From an uncultured Elusimicrobia bacterium (GTDB taxonomy: Bacteria; Elusimicrobiota; Elusimicrobia; UBA1565; UBA9628), in the NCBI GenBank assembly GCA_903874575.1, contig CAIQSZ010000253.1, positions 1 to 15,519 of the forward strand: a stretch of DNA of 15,519 nt, given 5' to 3'. The notes under the pieces are model-generated. The model saw only the letters and a list, made by a program, of their open reading frames with translations. It did no database searches and was not told where the DNA came from. Below are positions 1-6,615 of the stretch, one piece after another. A program made the position numbers and the translations under genes. Positions within the stretch are counted from its first letter, which is position 1, and each line of letters begins with the position of its first letter.

Positions 1-2
1 AG

Positions 3-980
3 GACGTCCTGCGCGCTCCCGTTCAGGAGTCCCAGCGCCGGATGGTCAAGATTCTGGCCCTCGTGGGCGGCGCGACGGCCCTGATCAGCCTCTTCCTGTC
101 CGTTCTGCTGTCCCGCCGGCTGTCCAGTTCCCTGCTCGCCTTGGGCCGCATGGCCAAGCAGATCAGCGAGGGCCGCCTTGGCGTGCGGCTTGAGTGGGAG
201 TCCGACGACGAATTGGGCACGCTTGTCCGTGTTTTCAACGCCATGTCCGCCCGATTGGCGGACCTGGACACGGCCAAGAAGAACTTCGTCTCCTCCGTGA
301 CGCACGAGTTGAGGTCTCCGTTGGGCGCCATCGAGAGCTTTCTCCCCCTGATCCGCGACAAGGTGGCGTCCGGACAGCGGGAGTCTCTGTCGCAGGCGGT
401 GCAGTACATGGACCGCATCGAGGCCAACGTCCACCGCCTCAACCGCTTCATCAACGACCTGCTCGACGTCGCCAAAATCGAGCAGGGCAAGATGGAGTGC
501 GTGCTGCGCAGTCTGGAGATCGGCCCCGTCGTTTCCGAGGTCCTCCAGTTTTTCGAGGCGAAGGCGCAGTCGCTGGGAGTCGTCGTGGACAACCGCATCG
601 TCGCAGCGCCGTTGGTCGTCGGGGACGTGGATCGGATCCGCCAGGTATTGGTGAACCTGGTCGCCAACGCCCTGAAGTTCACGCCGTCGGGCGGCACGGT
701 CTGGGTGGAGTCTTCCCAAGTGCGCGAGGGCTCCCAACGCTGGCTTGAGATCGTGGTCGGCGACACGGGGCGGGGCATGGATCAGAAGGACCTGGAACTC
801 CTGTTCAAGCCGTTTTCGCAAGGCCGCAACGTCATCGAAGGCGTGTCCGGGCCCAAGGGCACGGGGCTGGGGCTTTACATCGTGAAATCCATCATCGACC
901 AGCACGGCGGGCGCGTCGACGTTCGTTCGGTTCCCGGCGAAGGGACGCGCATCTCCTTTTCATTGAAAGTCGCGGGCTGA
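3..980 (+). CDS. Membrane sensor histidine kinase (5' partial)
   Basis: Autophosphorylating sensor kinase of a two-component system, anchored in the inner membrane. The frame is open to the left edge, with 13 codons before the first visible Met (ATG at 42), so the N-terminal sensor part is probably missing and ATG 42 is probably internal. Numbering from that Met: a hydrophobic membrane helix at about 3-24, a HAMP linker at about 25-78, then the H-box SSVTHELRSP with the phospho-acceptor His88. The ATP-binding domain shows the N-box (NLVANALKF, Asn209), the G1 box DTGRGM (241-246) and the G2 box GTGLGLYIVK (273-282). The stop is 14 nt before the response regulator, its likely phosphotransfer partner. 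The signal sensed cannot be told because the sensor region lies outside the window. The kinase identity is secure. Confidence 0.93.
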   Translation, partial: DVLRAPVQESQRRMVKILALVGGATALISLFLSVLLSRRLSSSLLALGRMAKQISEGRLGVRLEWESDDELGTLVRVFNAMSARLADLDTAKKNFVSSVTHELRSPLGAIESFLPLIRDKVASGQRESLSQAVQYMDRIEANVHRLNRFINDLLDVAKIEQGKMECVLRSLEIGPVVSEVLQFFEAKAQSLGVVVDNRIVAAPLVVGDVDRIRQVLVNLVANALKFTPSGGTVWVESSQVREGSQRWLEIVVGDTGRGMDQKDLELLFKPFSQGRNVIEGVSGPKGTGLGLYIVKSIIDQHGGRVDVRSVPGEGTRISFSLKVAG

Positions 981-994
981 CCCGCGGAGGCGAC

Positions 995-1381
995 ATGGCG
1001 ATCAGGATTATGGTCATTGACGACGAAGAGGACTACCGCATCATCACGCGGGAGATTTTGCAGGGAGCCGGCTACGAGGTGTGCGCGGCCGACGACGGCG
1101 CGCAGGGCCTGGCCCGCCTCAAGCAGTCGCCCGTCGACGTCGTCCTGGTCGATTGGATGATGCCGAAGATGGATGGAGAGCGCTTCTGCCGCGCCATGCG
1201 CGCGGAGCCCGGCCTGAAGGATATCCCGCTCATCATGCTGACCGTCAAGAGGACCTCCGACGAGGAGTTGGAGGCCCTTCATTTCGGCGTGGACGATTTC
1301 GTCGTCAAGCCGTTTCAGGCCCAGGAACTCCTGGCTCGCGTGCGCGCCGTCGTGCGCCGCGCCGAGAACCGGCGCGCGTGA
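995..1381 (+). CDS. Stand-alone response regulator receiver (CheY-like)
   Basis: A 128-residue receiver domain with no output domain. Visible phosphorylation-site residues are the acidic pair Asp9/Asp10 (VIDDEED), the phospho-acceptor Asp53 in LVDWMMPKMDG, the switch Thr83 (MLTVK) and the conserved Lys105 in VVKPF. The ATG is preceded by CGGAGG at 985-990 with a 4-nt spacer, which fixes the start. It lies 14 nt after the kinase stop, and its own stop TGA (1379-1381) overlaps the GTG start of mltG, so translation of the two is probably coupled. Lacking a DNA-binding or enzymatic domain, it must act by protein contact, as one step in a phosphorelay, or as a phosphate sink. Which of these applies is not visible. 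The sequence is also close to receivers of the PleD/PhoB type. Confidence 0.93.
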   Translation: MAIRIMVIDDEEDYRIITREILQGAGYEVCAADDGAQGLARLKQSPVDVVLVDWMMPKMDGERFCRAMRAEPGLKDIPLIMLTVKRTSDEELEALHFGVDDFVVKPFQAQELLARVRAVVRRAENRRA

Positions 1382-2364
1382 GACGCGGCCTTCTCGCCGG
1401 GTCGCTCGTCGCGGGCGCCGTCGCGGCGCTCTTCGTCCTGCGCCCGGGCGTCCCCGTACGCGTCGAAGTGCCCGAGGGCTTGAGCGCGCGACAGACCGCC
1501 GAGCTTCTTGGCGAGAAGCGCGTCGTTGTTTCCGTGCCGCTTTTCCGTCTTCTCCTCAAAGCCACGCGCTTCGACCGCCATCTAAAGCCCGGCGCCTACA
1601 CCTTGCGAGTCCACGAATGGCCGACGACGGTCGTGCGCAAGCTGACGCTGGGCCTGACCGACGACGTCAAGTTGGTCGTGCCCGAGGGCTTCCGCGCTCG
1701 TCAGATCGCCGAGCGCCTGGCCGCCGCCGGCGTCGCCGATGCGCGCGATTTCGAGGCATACGTCGCGCTGCGCAAGCTGGAAGGCCGATTATTTCCTTCG
1801 ACCTATCACTTCCCCCCCGGCTACGGCGCCGACCGGGCCGCCGCTCGCATGACCGCGGCCTTCGACCGCGAAATCGGCGCGGTCTACGCCTCGGCCAGCC
1901 CCAAGCCGTTTCTTTCGCTCGAAGACGCGCTCATCGTCGCGTCCATCGTGGAGCGCGAGGCCGTCCTGCCGCAAGAGCGTCCCATCATCGCCGCCGTGTA
2001 CCTCAACCGTCTGAAAAAGCGCATGCCCCTCCAGGCCGATCCGACCGTTCAGTACGCCCTCGGCGCCTGGAAGAAAGGCATGACGCGCGAAGACCTCAAG
2101 ACGCCCTCGCCCTACAATACCTATCTCCGTCGCGGCCTGCCGCCGGGCCCTATCTGCAACCCGGGGCTGGGCAGTTTCGCCGCGACGCTCAAGCCCGCCG
2201 ACACCCGCGCTCTCTATTTCGTCGCCGACACGAAGGGCGGCCATATTTTTTCCGAGACCAACGAGGAGCACGCGTCGGCGCGCCGCCTCTACAAGCACGA
2301 ACTCCGGAAGATGAAGGAAAAGCTTAAGAAAGAGTCCCTGCGGGGAGCCGTCCCCACCCGTTGA
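1378..2364 (+). CDS. mltG: Endolytic murein transglycosylase MltG (YceG family)
   Basis: An inner-membrane lytic transglycosylase that cleaves nascent peptidoglycan strands and so acts as a glycan-chain terminator. The protein is 328 aa, near the usual family length. It has one N-terminal membrane helix (about 4-21), LysM-like segments beginning VRVEVPEGLSARQ and VKLVVPEGFRARQ, and the catalytic domain. The motif ASIVEREA (188-195) supplies the catalytic glutamate, Glu192 by alignment with E. coli MltG. QADPTVQYALG (219-229) and SPYNTY…GLPPGPICNPG (244-263) are further family signatures. I chose GTG 1378 because it overlaps the receiver stop (GTGA) and puts the membrane helix at the N terminus. 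The same frame stays open further upstream, but that part merely shadows the receiver gene. It is the last gene of the kinase-receiver-mltG unit. Confidence 0.95.
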   Translation: MRRGLLAGSLVAGAVAALFVLRPGVPVRVEVPEGLSARQTAELLGEKRVVVSVPLFRLLLKATRFDRHLKPGAYTLRVHEWPTTVVRKLTLGLTDDVKLVVPEGFRARQIAERLAAAGVADARDFEAYVALRKLEGRLFPSTYHFPPGYGADRAAARMTAAFDREIGAVYASASPKPFLSLEDALIVASIVEREAVLPQERPIIAAVYLNRLKKRMPLQADPTVQYALGAWKKGMTREDLKTPSPYNTYLRRGLPPGPICNPGLGSFAATLKPADTRALYFVADTKGGHIFSETNEEHASARRLYKHELRKMKEKLKKESLRGAVPTR

Positions 2365-2390
2365 TTTGTGGACGCCGCCCCGCTGTTTTT
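2340..2390 (+). terminator. Possible intrinsic terminator after mltG
   Basis: GCGGGG (2340-2345) can pair with CCCCGC (2378-2383), with an inner CCAC/GTGG helix (2354-2357 with 2368-2371), and is followed by TGTTTTT at 2384-2390. The T-run is terminator-like. However, the loop is long and a competing small hairpin GGGGA/TCCCC (2342-2355) exists. It also overlaps the proposed tRNA promoter. This is a weak call. Confidence 0.3.
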
Positions 2391-2398
2391 GGCATAAT
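2369..2398 (+). promoter_or_regulatory. Sigma-70-type promoter for tRNA-Ala
   Basis: A -10 element CATAAT (2393-2398, five of six matches to TATAAT) lies 9 nt before the first base of the tRNA. A weak -35 TGGACG (2369-2374, four of six matches to TTGACA) stands 18 nt upstream of it. It begins just after the mltG stop. This would let the tRNA be transcribed independently of the upstream genes. The -10 is convincing and the -35 less so. Confidence 0.55.
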
Positions 2399-2407
2399 GA
2401 GTCCGTC

Positions 2408-2483
2408 GGGCGTGTAGCTCAGCTGGGAGAGCGCTTCCTTCGCAAGGAAGAGGTCGCAGGTTCGATCCCTGTCACGTCCACCA
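2408..2483 (+). tRNA. tRNA-Ala, anticodon CGC
   Basis: A complete 76-nt cloverleaf. The acceptor stem GGGCGTG pairs with CACGTCC and contains the G3·U70 wobble that marks alanine tRNAs. The D-arm is GCTC/GAGC with an 8-nt loop. The anticodon stem CTTCC/GGAAG encloses TTCGCAA, giving anticodon CGC (2441-2443), which reads GCG. The T-arm loop is TTCGATC. The discriminator is A and the CCA end is encoded (2481-2483). GCG is a heavily used alanine codon in this GC-rich window. It stands alone, with no neighbouring tRNA or rRNA genes, and appears to have its own promoter. Confidence 0.98.
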
Positions 2484-2493
2484 ATATAAGCCC

Positions 2494-2516
2494 CTCGGCG
2501 GTAGGCCCTTGCCGAG
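2494..2516 (+). terminator. Small hairpin just after the tRNA
   Basis: CTCGGC (2494-2499) pairs with GCCGAG (2511-2516) around an 11-nt loop and is followed by TTT (2517-2519). It sits 10 nt past the CCA end. It could be a weak terminator or a 3'-processing structure for the tRNA precursor. The stem is only 6 bp and the T-run only 3 nt, so this is tentative. Confidence 0.3.
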
Positions 2517-2534
2517 TTTCGCCTGAATCGATGA

Positions 2535-2569
2535 AAGGCCGGTCAGGGACGCGGGTCCTGACCGGCCTT
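2535..2569 (+). terminator. Strong GC-rich hairpin between tRNA and porin
   Basis: The left arm 2535-2550 pairs with the right arm 2555-2569, giving about 15 base pairs with a single bulged G and a GCGG tetraloop. It is the most stable simple hairpin I noticed outside genes. It may terminate the tRNA transcript, but there is no T-run: the following bases are AGCGTTTCCCCC. Only 37 nt separate it from the porin start, which leaves little room for a porin promoter downstream. It may therefore lie in the porin 5' leader, acting as a stabiliser, attenuator or regulator-binding site. The structure is certain and the role is not. Confidence 0.5.
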
Positions 2570-2594
2570 AGCGTTTCCCCCAGCATGGATGGTA

Positions 2595-2600
2595 TAGGAG
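2595..2600 (+). promoter_or_regulatory. Ribosome binding site of the porin gene
   Basis: TAGGAG lies 6 nt before the GTG at 2607. It supports this GTG as the start, which also places a good signal peptide at the N terminus. Confidence 0.7.
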
Positions 2601-2606
2601 CGAATC

Positions 2607-3785
2607 GTGGAGAAGTTTCTCGTAGTCGCCTTATTGTCTTGCGCCGTCGGGAGCGCCCGCGCGCAGTCGGACAAGCTCAAGCTGTCGGACGTGATCCAGA
2701 CTTTGACGTACTCCGGGGACCTGCGCCTGCGCAACGACGTGCGCGCACGGCGCGGAGGCGGTTTGAACGACGCGGGCGGCGTCAACGACTCCAGCCAGCA
2801 ACGCTTCCGCCTGCGCTTGGCCCTGGAGGCGGCCCTGCCCGACGCTTTGACCGTGGGCTTCCAACTGGCCTCCGGCGTCGGCGATCAGATCTCCACCAAC
2901 CAGAGCGCGGGCAAGCTCGGCTCACAGAAGTCCATCTTCATTAATACGGCCTATCTTAAATGGAAGCCCACGCTGGGCGAGAAGGGCAAGGCCGGCTTGA
3001 TCGCGGGCCGCATGGTCAATCCTCTGTGGCGGACCTACTCGTCGGACCTTATCTGGTGCGACGAGTTCAACCCGGAAGGCCTGGGCGAGTCGATCGAGTG
3101 GCGGCTTCCGTGGGCGCAAGCGTCCGTGTTCGCCAACGGCCTTCAGATGGTGGCCGATCAGGACTCGAACTCGGGCAAGAATCAGTGGGAGTTCTCCGGA
3201 CAGCTCGGCGTCGAAATGGACCTTGTCTGGGGCGCCCGCCTCAAGACGGCCGCCGCCTACCACAAGTGGAGCGACGAAGGCCGCTCCTCGATGAACCCCA
3301 GCCTGGCCCAGGACGGCAACCGCCGCCTGACCAACGGCGGGTTGGCCAATCACTTCGGCGTCGGCGAGCTGACCGCGCAGGTGACCGGCTCGGCGCGCGG
3401 CGTCCCGGTGAACTTCCAGGGGACCGCGGTGCGCAACCTGCTGGCGCGTAATTTCGCGCCCCCCTCGTCCTTCGCGGGCCCGCTGGCCCGCGACGCCTAC
3501 CAGGCCGGCGTTATCGTCGGCGTCGCGAAGGCGAAGGGCACGTGGGAGGCGGCGTACTTCAAGAAGTACGTCCAGACGGACGCGACGGTCGCGGACACGG
3601 CCGACCCGAATTTCGGCGACGGGGGCACCAATCGGGTCGGGCACATCGTCTGGATCGCCTACGCGCCGCGCGCCTGGATGCAGGCCAGGATCAAGGCCTA
3701 CTTCACCGATACGATTGATCGCCGGTTCGCGCCGGGCGACAAGGCGGTCAACCGCCTGCAGACGGACCTCCTCATCAAGTTCTGA
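2607..3785 (+). CDS. Putative outer-membrane porin (Porin_5-like)
   Basis: A predicted outer-membrane beta-barrel of 392 aa. It has a short signal peptide (about 1-19, MEKFLVVALLSC… ending ARA before QSD). Amphipathic strands follow, with features I associate with the putative-porin family: TYSGDLRLRNDVR (about 34-46), QRFRLRLALEAAL (about 65-77), LTVGFQLASG (81-90), FINTAYLKWKP (111-121) and GRMVNPL (134-140). It ends in Phe, as the BAM-recognised last strand of barrel proteins usually does. The mature chain contains one cysteine (Cys151). The start is GTG with TAGGAG upstream. It lies behind the tRNA-Ala and a hairpin, and converges with aspS only 9 nt away. The solute transported cannot be inferred. 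The barrel assignment is firm and the exact family less so. Confidence 0.85.
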   Translation: MEKFLVVALLSCAVGSARAQSDKLKLSDVIQTLTYSGDLRLRNDVRARRGGGLNDAGGVNDSSQQRFRLRLALEAALPDALTVGFQLASGVGDQISTNQSAGKLGSQKSIFINTAYLKWKPTLGEKGKAGLIAGRMVNPLWRTYSSDLIWCDEFNPEGLGESIEWRLPWAQASVFANGLQMVADQDSNSGKNQWEFSGQLGVEMDLVWGARLKTAAAYHKWSDEGRSSMNPSLAQDGNRRLTNGGLANHFGVGELTAQVTGSARGVPVNFQGTAVRNLLARNFAPPSSFAGPLARDAYQAGVIVGVAKAKGTWEAAYFKKYVQTDATVADTADPNFGDGGTNRVGHIVWIAYAPRAWMQARIKAYFTDTIDRRFAPGDKAVNRLQTDLLIKF

Positions 3786-3794
3786 CGCGGGCGC

Positions 3795-5549
3795 TCAGGC
3801 GGGCGGCAGGTCCAGCTTGATATGCAGGTCCTTGAGCTGCTTGTCCTTCACCGGACCGGGGGCGTCCGACAGCGGGTCGGTGCCGCGCTGGGTTTTCGGG
3901 AAGGCGATGACCTCGCGGATGGAGTCCTCTCCGCACAGGAGCGCGCAGAGGCGGTCCAGCCCCATGCCGAAGCCGCCGTGCGGCGGCGCGCCGAAGTCCA
4001 GCGCCGAGAGCAGGAGTCCGAACTGGCGTTCCTGTTCGGCCGCGTCGAAGCCCATCAGGCCCAGAATCTTGCGCTGGAGCTCGCCCCGGTGGTTGCGGAT
4101 GGAGCCCGACGCCAGCTCCACGCCGTTGAGGACGAGGTCGTACTGATGACTGAGCACCGCGCCCGGGTCGGTGTCCAGTTTGGGGACGTCTGCGTCCAGC
4201 GGACGCGTGAACGGGTTGTGCGCGAAGGTCCAGCGTTTTTCCTCCGGTTCCCACTCCAGCAGGGGAAAGCGCGTGACCCAAGAGAAATGCCAATCCGCCG
4301 AAGGGGCGGGCTTGACCTTGGCGATGATCTCCTTGCGCAGGGAGCCCAGCACGCCGGAGGCGGTCGCTTCCTTGTCGGCGGCGAAGAAGGTTGTCGATCC
4401 CGGTTGCGCGCCGGTCTTGGTCTTGATGGTCTCCAGCTCGGCGGGCGTGAGCGGCTTGGTGATGGGGCCTTCGGCGCCGGCCGCGGTCCACTTGATGTAG
4501 GCCAGGCCCTTCGCGCCGCCGGCCTTGGCTAGATCGGTCAGCTTATCGATTTCGGAGCGGCTGTATTCGACGGGCGAGGTGATCGCTCGGACCACGCCTC
4601 CGGCCGCCACCGCGCCGCTGAACACCTTGAAGGCGGAGTCCTTGAAGTCGGCCGATAGGTCCGTGATCTCGTAGCCGTAGCGCTGGTCGGGCTTGTCGGA
4701 TCCGAACCGACGCAGCGCGTCGGAGTAGTCCAGGCGCGGGAACGGCGTCGGCAGTTCCACGTCCAGCGCGGCCTTGAACACGGCCTTCATCATGCGTTCG
4801 GCGGTCGCGTGGACTTCCGCCTCGCCGACGAAGCTCATCTCGACGTCGATCTGCGTGTGCTCCGGCTGGCGGTCGGCGCGCAGGTCCTCGTCGCGGAACG
4901 CCCGAGCCAACTGCATATATTTTTCGACGCCGGAGGCCATCAGGATCTGCTTGAAGATTTGGGGCGACTGGGGCAGGGCGTAGAAGGCGCCGGGATTAAG
5001 GCGCGACGGGACCAGGAAGTCGCGCGCGCCCTCGGGCGTGGCCTTGGTCAGAATGGGCGTTTCGACTTCCAGAAAGCCCTCGGAGGCGAGAGCGTTGCGC
5101 GCGGCCATGGCCACGGTGTGGCGCAAGCTCAGGTTTCGCAACATCCGGCGGCGGCGCAGGTCGAGGAAGCGATACTTCAGGCGCGTCTCCTCCCCGACCG
5201 TCGAGCGCTCGTCGAGCTCGAAAGGGAGCGACTTGCAGGTGTTCAGCACCGTCAGTTCATCGACGGCGATCTCCACTTCGCCGGTGGGTATCTTCGGGTT
5301 CTCGGTGCCCTTGGGGCGCCGGCCGACCTTGCCTTTGACCGAGACGACCCATTCCGAACCCAGCTTTCCAGCCGCCAGGAAGGCCGCCGCGTTCTCGGGA
5401 TGCACCACGATTTGGATCAAGCCCGAGCGGTCGCGCAGGTCGAAGAAATACAGGCCGCCGTGGTCGCGGCGGGAATGGACCCATCCGGCCACCCTCACCG
5501 TCGCGTCGACGGACGCGGCGTCTAATTGTCCGGCGGAATGCGTGCGCAT
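3795..5549 (-). CDS. aspS: Aspartyl-tRNA synthetase, bacterial type
   Basis: Class II synthetase charging tRNA-Asp in the cytoplasm. The protein is 584 aa, normal for the bacterial form. It has an N-terminal OB-fold anticodon-binding domain (about 1-105, AGWVHSRRDHGG at 21-32), then catalytic motif 2 (FRDEDLRADRQPEHTQID, 218-235). A bacterial GAD insertion spans roughly 285-415, and motif 3 (GFGMGLDRL) is at 526-534. I chose ATG 5549 because MRTHSAGQL matches the conserved AspRS N terminus. An ATG 12 nt upstream (5561) and a TTG at 5615, inside the preceding gene, are in frame but less likely, and no strong Shine-Dalgarno decides it. His30 and Gly81 match residues linked to non-discriminating AspRS. 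It is the last gene of the cell-wall operon, 34 nt after the CapA-like gene, and ends 9 nt from the convergent porin. Confidence 0.98.
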   Translation of the reverse strand: MRTHSAGQLDAASVDATVRVAGWVHSRRDHGGLYFFDLRDRSGLIQIVVHPENAAAFLAAGKLGSEWVVSVKGKVGRRPKGTENPKIPTGEVEIAVDELTVLNTCKSLPFELDERSTVGEETRLKYRFLDLRRRRMLRNLSLRHTVAMAARNALASEGFLEVETPILTKATPEGARDFLVPSRLNPGAFYALPQSPQIFKQILMASGVEKYMQLARAFRDEDLRADRQPEHTQIDVEMSFVGEAEVHATAERMMKAVFKAALDVELPTPFPRLDYSDALRRFGSDKPDQRYGYEITDLSADFKDSAFKVFSGAVAAGGVVRAITSPVEYSRSEIDKLTDLAKAGGAKGLAYIKWTAAGAEGPITKPLTPAELETIKTKTGAQPGSTTFFAADKEATASGVLGSLRKEIIAKVKPAPSADWHFSWVTRFPLLEWEPEEKRWTFAHNPFTRPLDADVPKLDTDPGAVLSHQYDLVLNGVELASGSIRNHRGELQRKILGLMGFDAAEQERQFGLLLSALDFGAPPHGGFGMGLDRLCALLCGEDSIREVIAFPKTQRGTDPLSDAPGPVKDKQLKDLHIKLDLPPA

Positions 5550-5583
5550 GGGATATTCCATGAAGAAGGGAAGATTCGACTGT

Positions 5584-6615
5584 CTATCGTAGCTTTCCGT
5601 CGCCCGCGGGCGCAATCTCCGGGAACCTCAGAAGTTCCGGACGGGCGTCCAGCGCGCCCAGACGGTTCAAGGAGGCTCTCGCGGCCGCGGCCAAGTCGGG
5701 CCCGGCGGGCTTGGGCCGGCCGTAGTTCGTGTCGAGCGGGATGAAGTCGATGCCGCGCACGCCGTTCTTGGCCAGACTCACCCGCGCCACCACGGTCGCG
5801 CGCGTCGTCGGCGTCGGCGATACGAACAGGAAGTTGCCCAGGCTGTACACGATGGGCTTGCCCTTGTACAACTCGACGGGTTGGAGCACGTGCGGGTGGT
5901 GGCCCAGGAACAGGTCGGCCCCCGCGTCGATGGACGCGCGCGCGACCGCTTTCTGGATCTCGTTGGGATCCTCGGCCAGTTCGGTCCCGCCGTGGAAGCT
6001 GACCACCAGCACGTCGCACTGCTTTTTCGCGCGGTGAATGATTTCGGCGATGCGGTCGAAGTCGCTGTAAGCCACGCCGGGCGCGTTCCTGCGCGCCCAG
6101 GCGGCCTGCGGGTGCGTGCTGGTCAGGCCCACCAGGCCCACGGTGAGGCCCTCGAACTCGAACAGGCGCGCCTTCTCGGCCGCGGCTCGGTCGCGCCCGC
6201 CGCCGACGAAGTCCAGTCCGTTCCTGCTCAGGGCCTTCAGGGTGTCCTCGAAGCCTTCCCGTCCGTAGTCCCAGACGTGGTTGTTGGCGATATTGAGTAC
6301 GGTGAAGCCGGCGGCCTTGACGATCTTGAGTAGCGCGGGCTTGGCGCGGAAGTTCCAGGTCTTCGCGGTTTTGATCCCTCGCGCGGTGAGCGGCGTCTCC
6401 AGGTTTCCGAAGACGATGTCCCCCTCCAGTATGTCGCGGATCGCCGAGGTCGGGCCCCCGGGGCCGGTCCCGCGCGCCACGTCGGCGACGGGGCCGTCGA
6501 GACGGATGTCGCCGACGGCCGCCATCAGGACCTCCGTCTCAGGCGCGGTGGAAACGACGGGAGGCGGCATGGCGGCCAGGGACGAGACGGCCAGCAAGGC
6601 GGCTAGAACTTCCAT
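5584..6615 (-). CDS. CapA-like metallophosphatase (PGA_cap family), exported
   Basis: A 343-aa member of the CapA/PgsA-like calcineurin-fold family, first described in poly-gamma-glutamate capsule formation but broadly distributed. Signature motifs, by residue: AAVGDIRLDG (32-41), FGNLETPLT (69-77), NIANNHVWDYG (108-118), VVSFHGGTE (204-212) and the metal-site stretch GHHPHVLQPVE (238-248) followed by KPIVYSLGNFLF (253-264). The N terminus MEVLAALLAVSSLAA looks like a short signal peptide or anchor, supporting the ATG at 6615, which overlaps the end of surE by 13 nt. A longer upstream reading exists but is only surE read in another frame. No clear Shine-Dalgarno is visible, so translation may be coupled to surE. 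The context suggests an envelope polymer or glycan role. No substrate can be named, and no capB or capC is present. Confidence 0.85.
   Translation of the reverse strand: MEVLAALLAVSSLAAMPPPVVSTAPETEVLMAAVGDIRLDGPVADVARGTGPGGPTSAIRDILEGDIVFGNLETPLTARGIKTAKTWNFRAKPALLKIVKAAGFTVLNIANNHVWDYGREGFEDTLKALSRNGLDFVGGGRDRAAAEKARLFEFEGLTVGLVGLTSTHPQAAWARRNAPGVAYSDFDRIAEIIHRAKKQCDVLVVSFHGGTELAEDPNEIQKAVARASIDAGADLFLGHHPHVLQPVELYKGKPIVYSLGNFLFVSPTPTTRATVVARVSLAKNGVRGIDFIPLDTNYGRPKPAGPDLAAAARASLNRLGALDARPELLRFPEIAPAGDGKLR

Noticed and set aside
23..778. Minus-strand open frame of 251 codons opposite the histidine kinase, and similar antisense frames elsewhere.
   Set aside because: The composition is Arg/Ser/Thr-rich and without motifs. 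The opposite strand has all kinase boxes in order.
1081..1377. N-terminal extension of mltG by 99 codons.
   Set aside because: The extension is the receiver gene read in another frame. GTG 1378 gives a proper membrane anchor and an overlap with the receiver stop.
2593..2598. TATAGG as a -10 box for the porin.
   Set aside because: It overlaps the ribosome binding site, so a transcript would begin at or after it, and no -35 is present.
2607..2666. Lipoprotein lipobox (LLSC) at the porin N terminus.
   Set aside because: Leu at the -2 position and the very short leader are atypical. An ARA signal-peptidase site follows and the protein is a barrel ending in Phe.
2366..2944. Plus-strand reading frame of 192 codons starting before the tRNA, containing VAQLGERFLRKEEVAGSIPV.
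   Set aside because: This peptide is the well-known false translation of a tRNA gene. The frame runs through the tRNA and then out of frame over the porin gene.
5550..5615. N-terminal extension of aspS to a TTG at 5615.
   Set aside because: It overlaps the end of the CapA-like gene and adds residues not found in AspRS. MRTHSAGQL at 5549 matches the family start.
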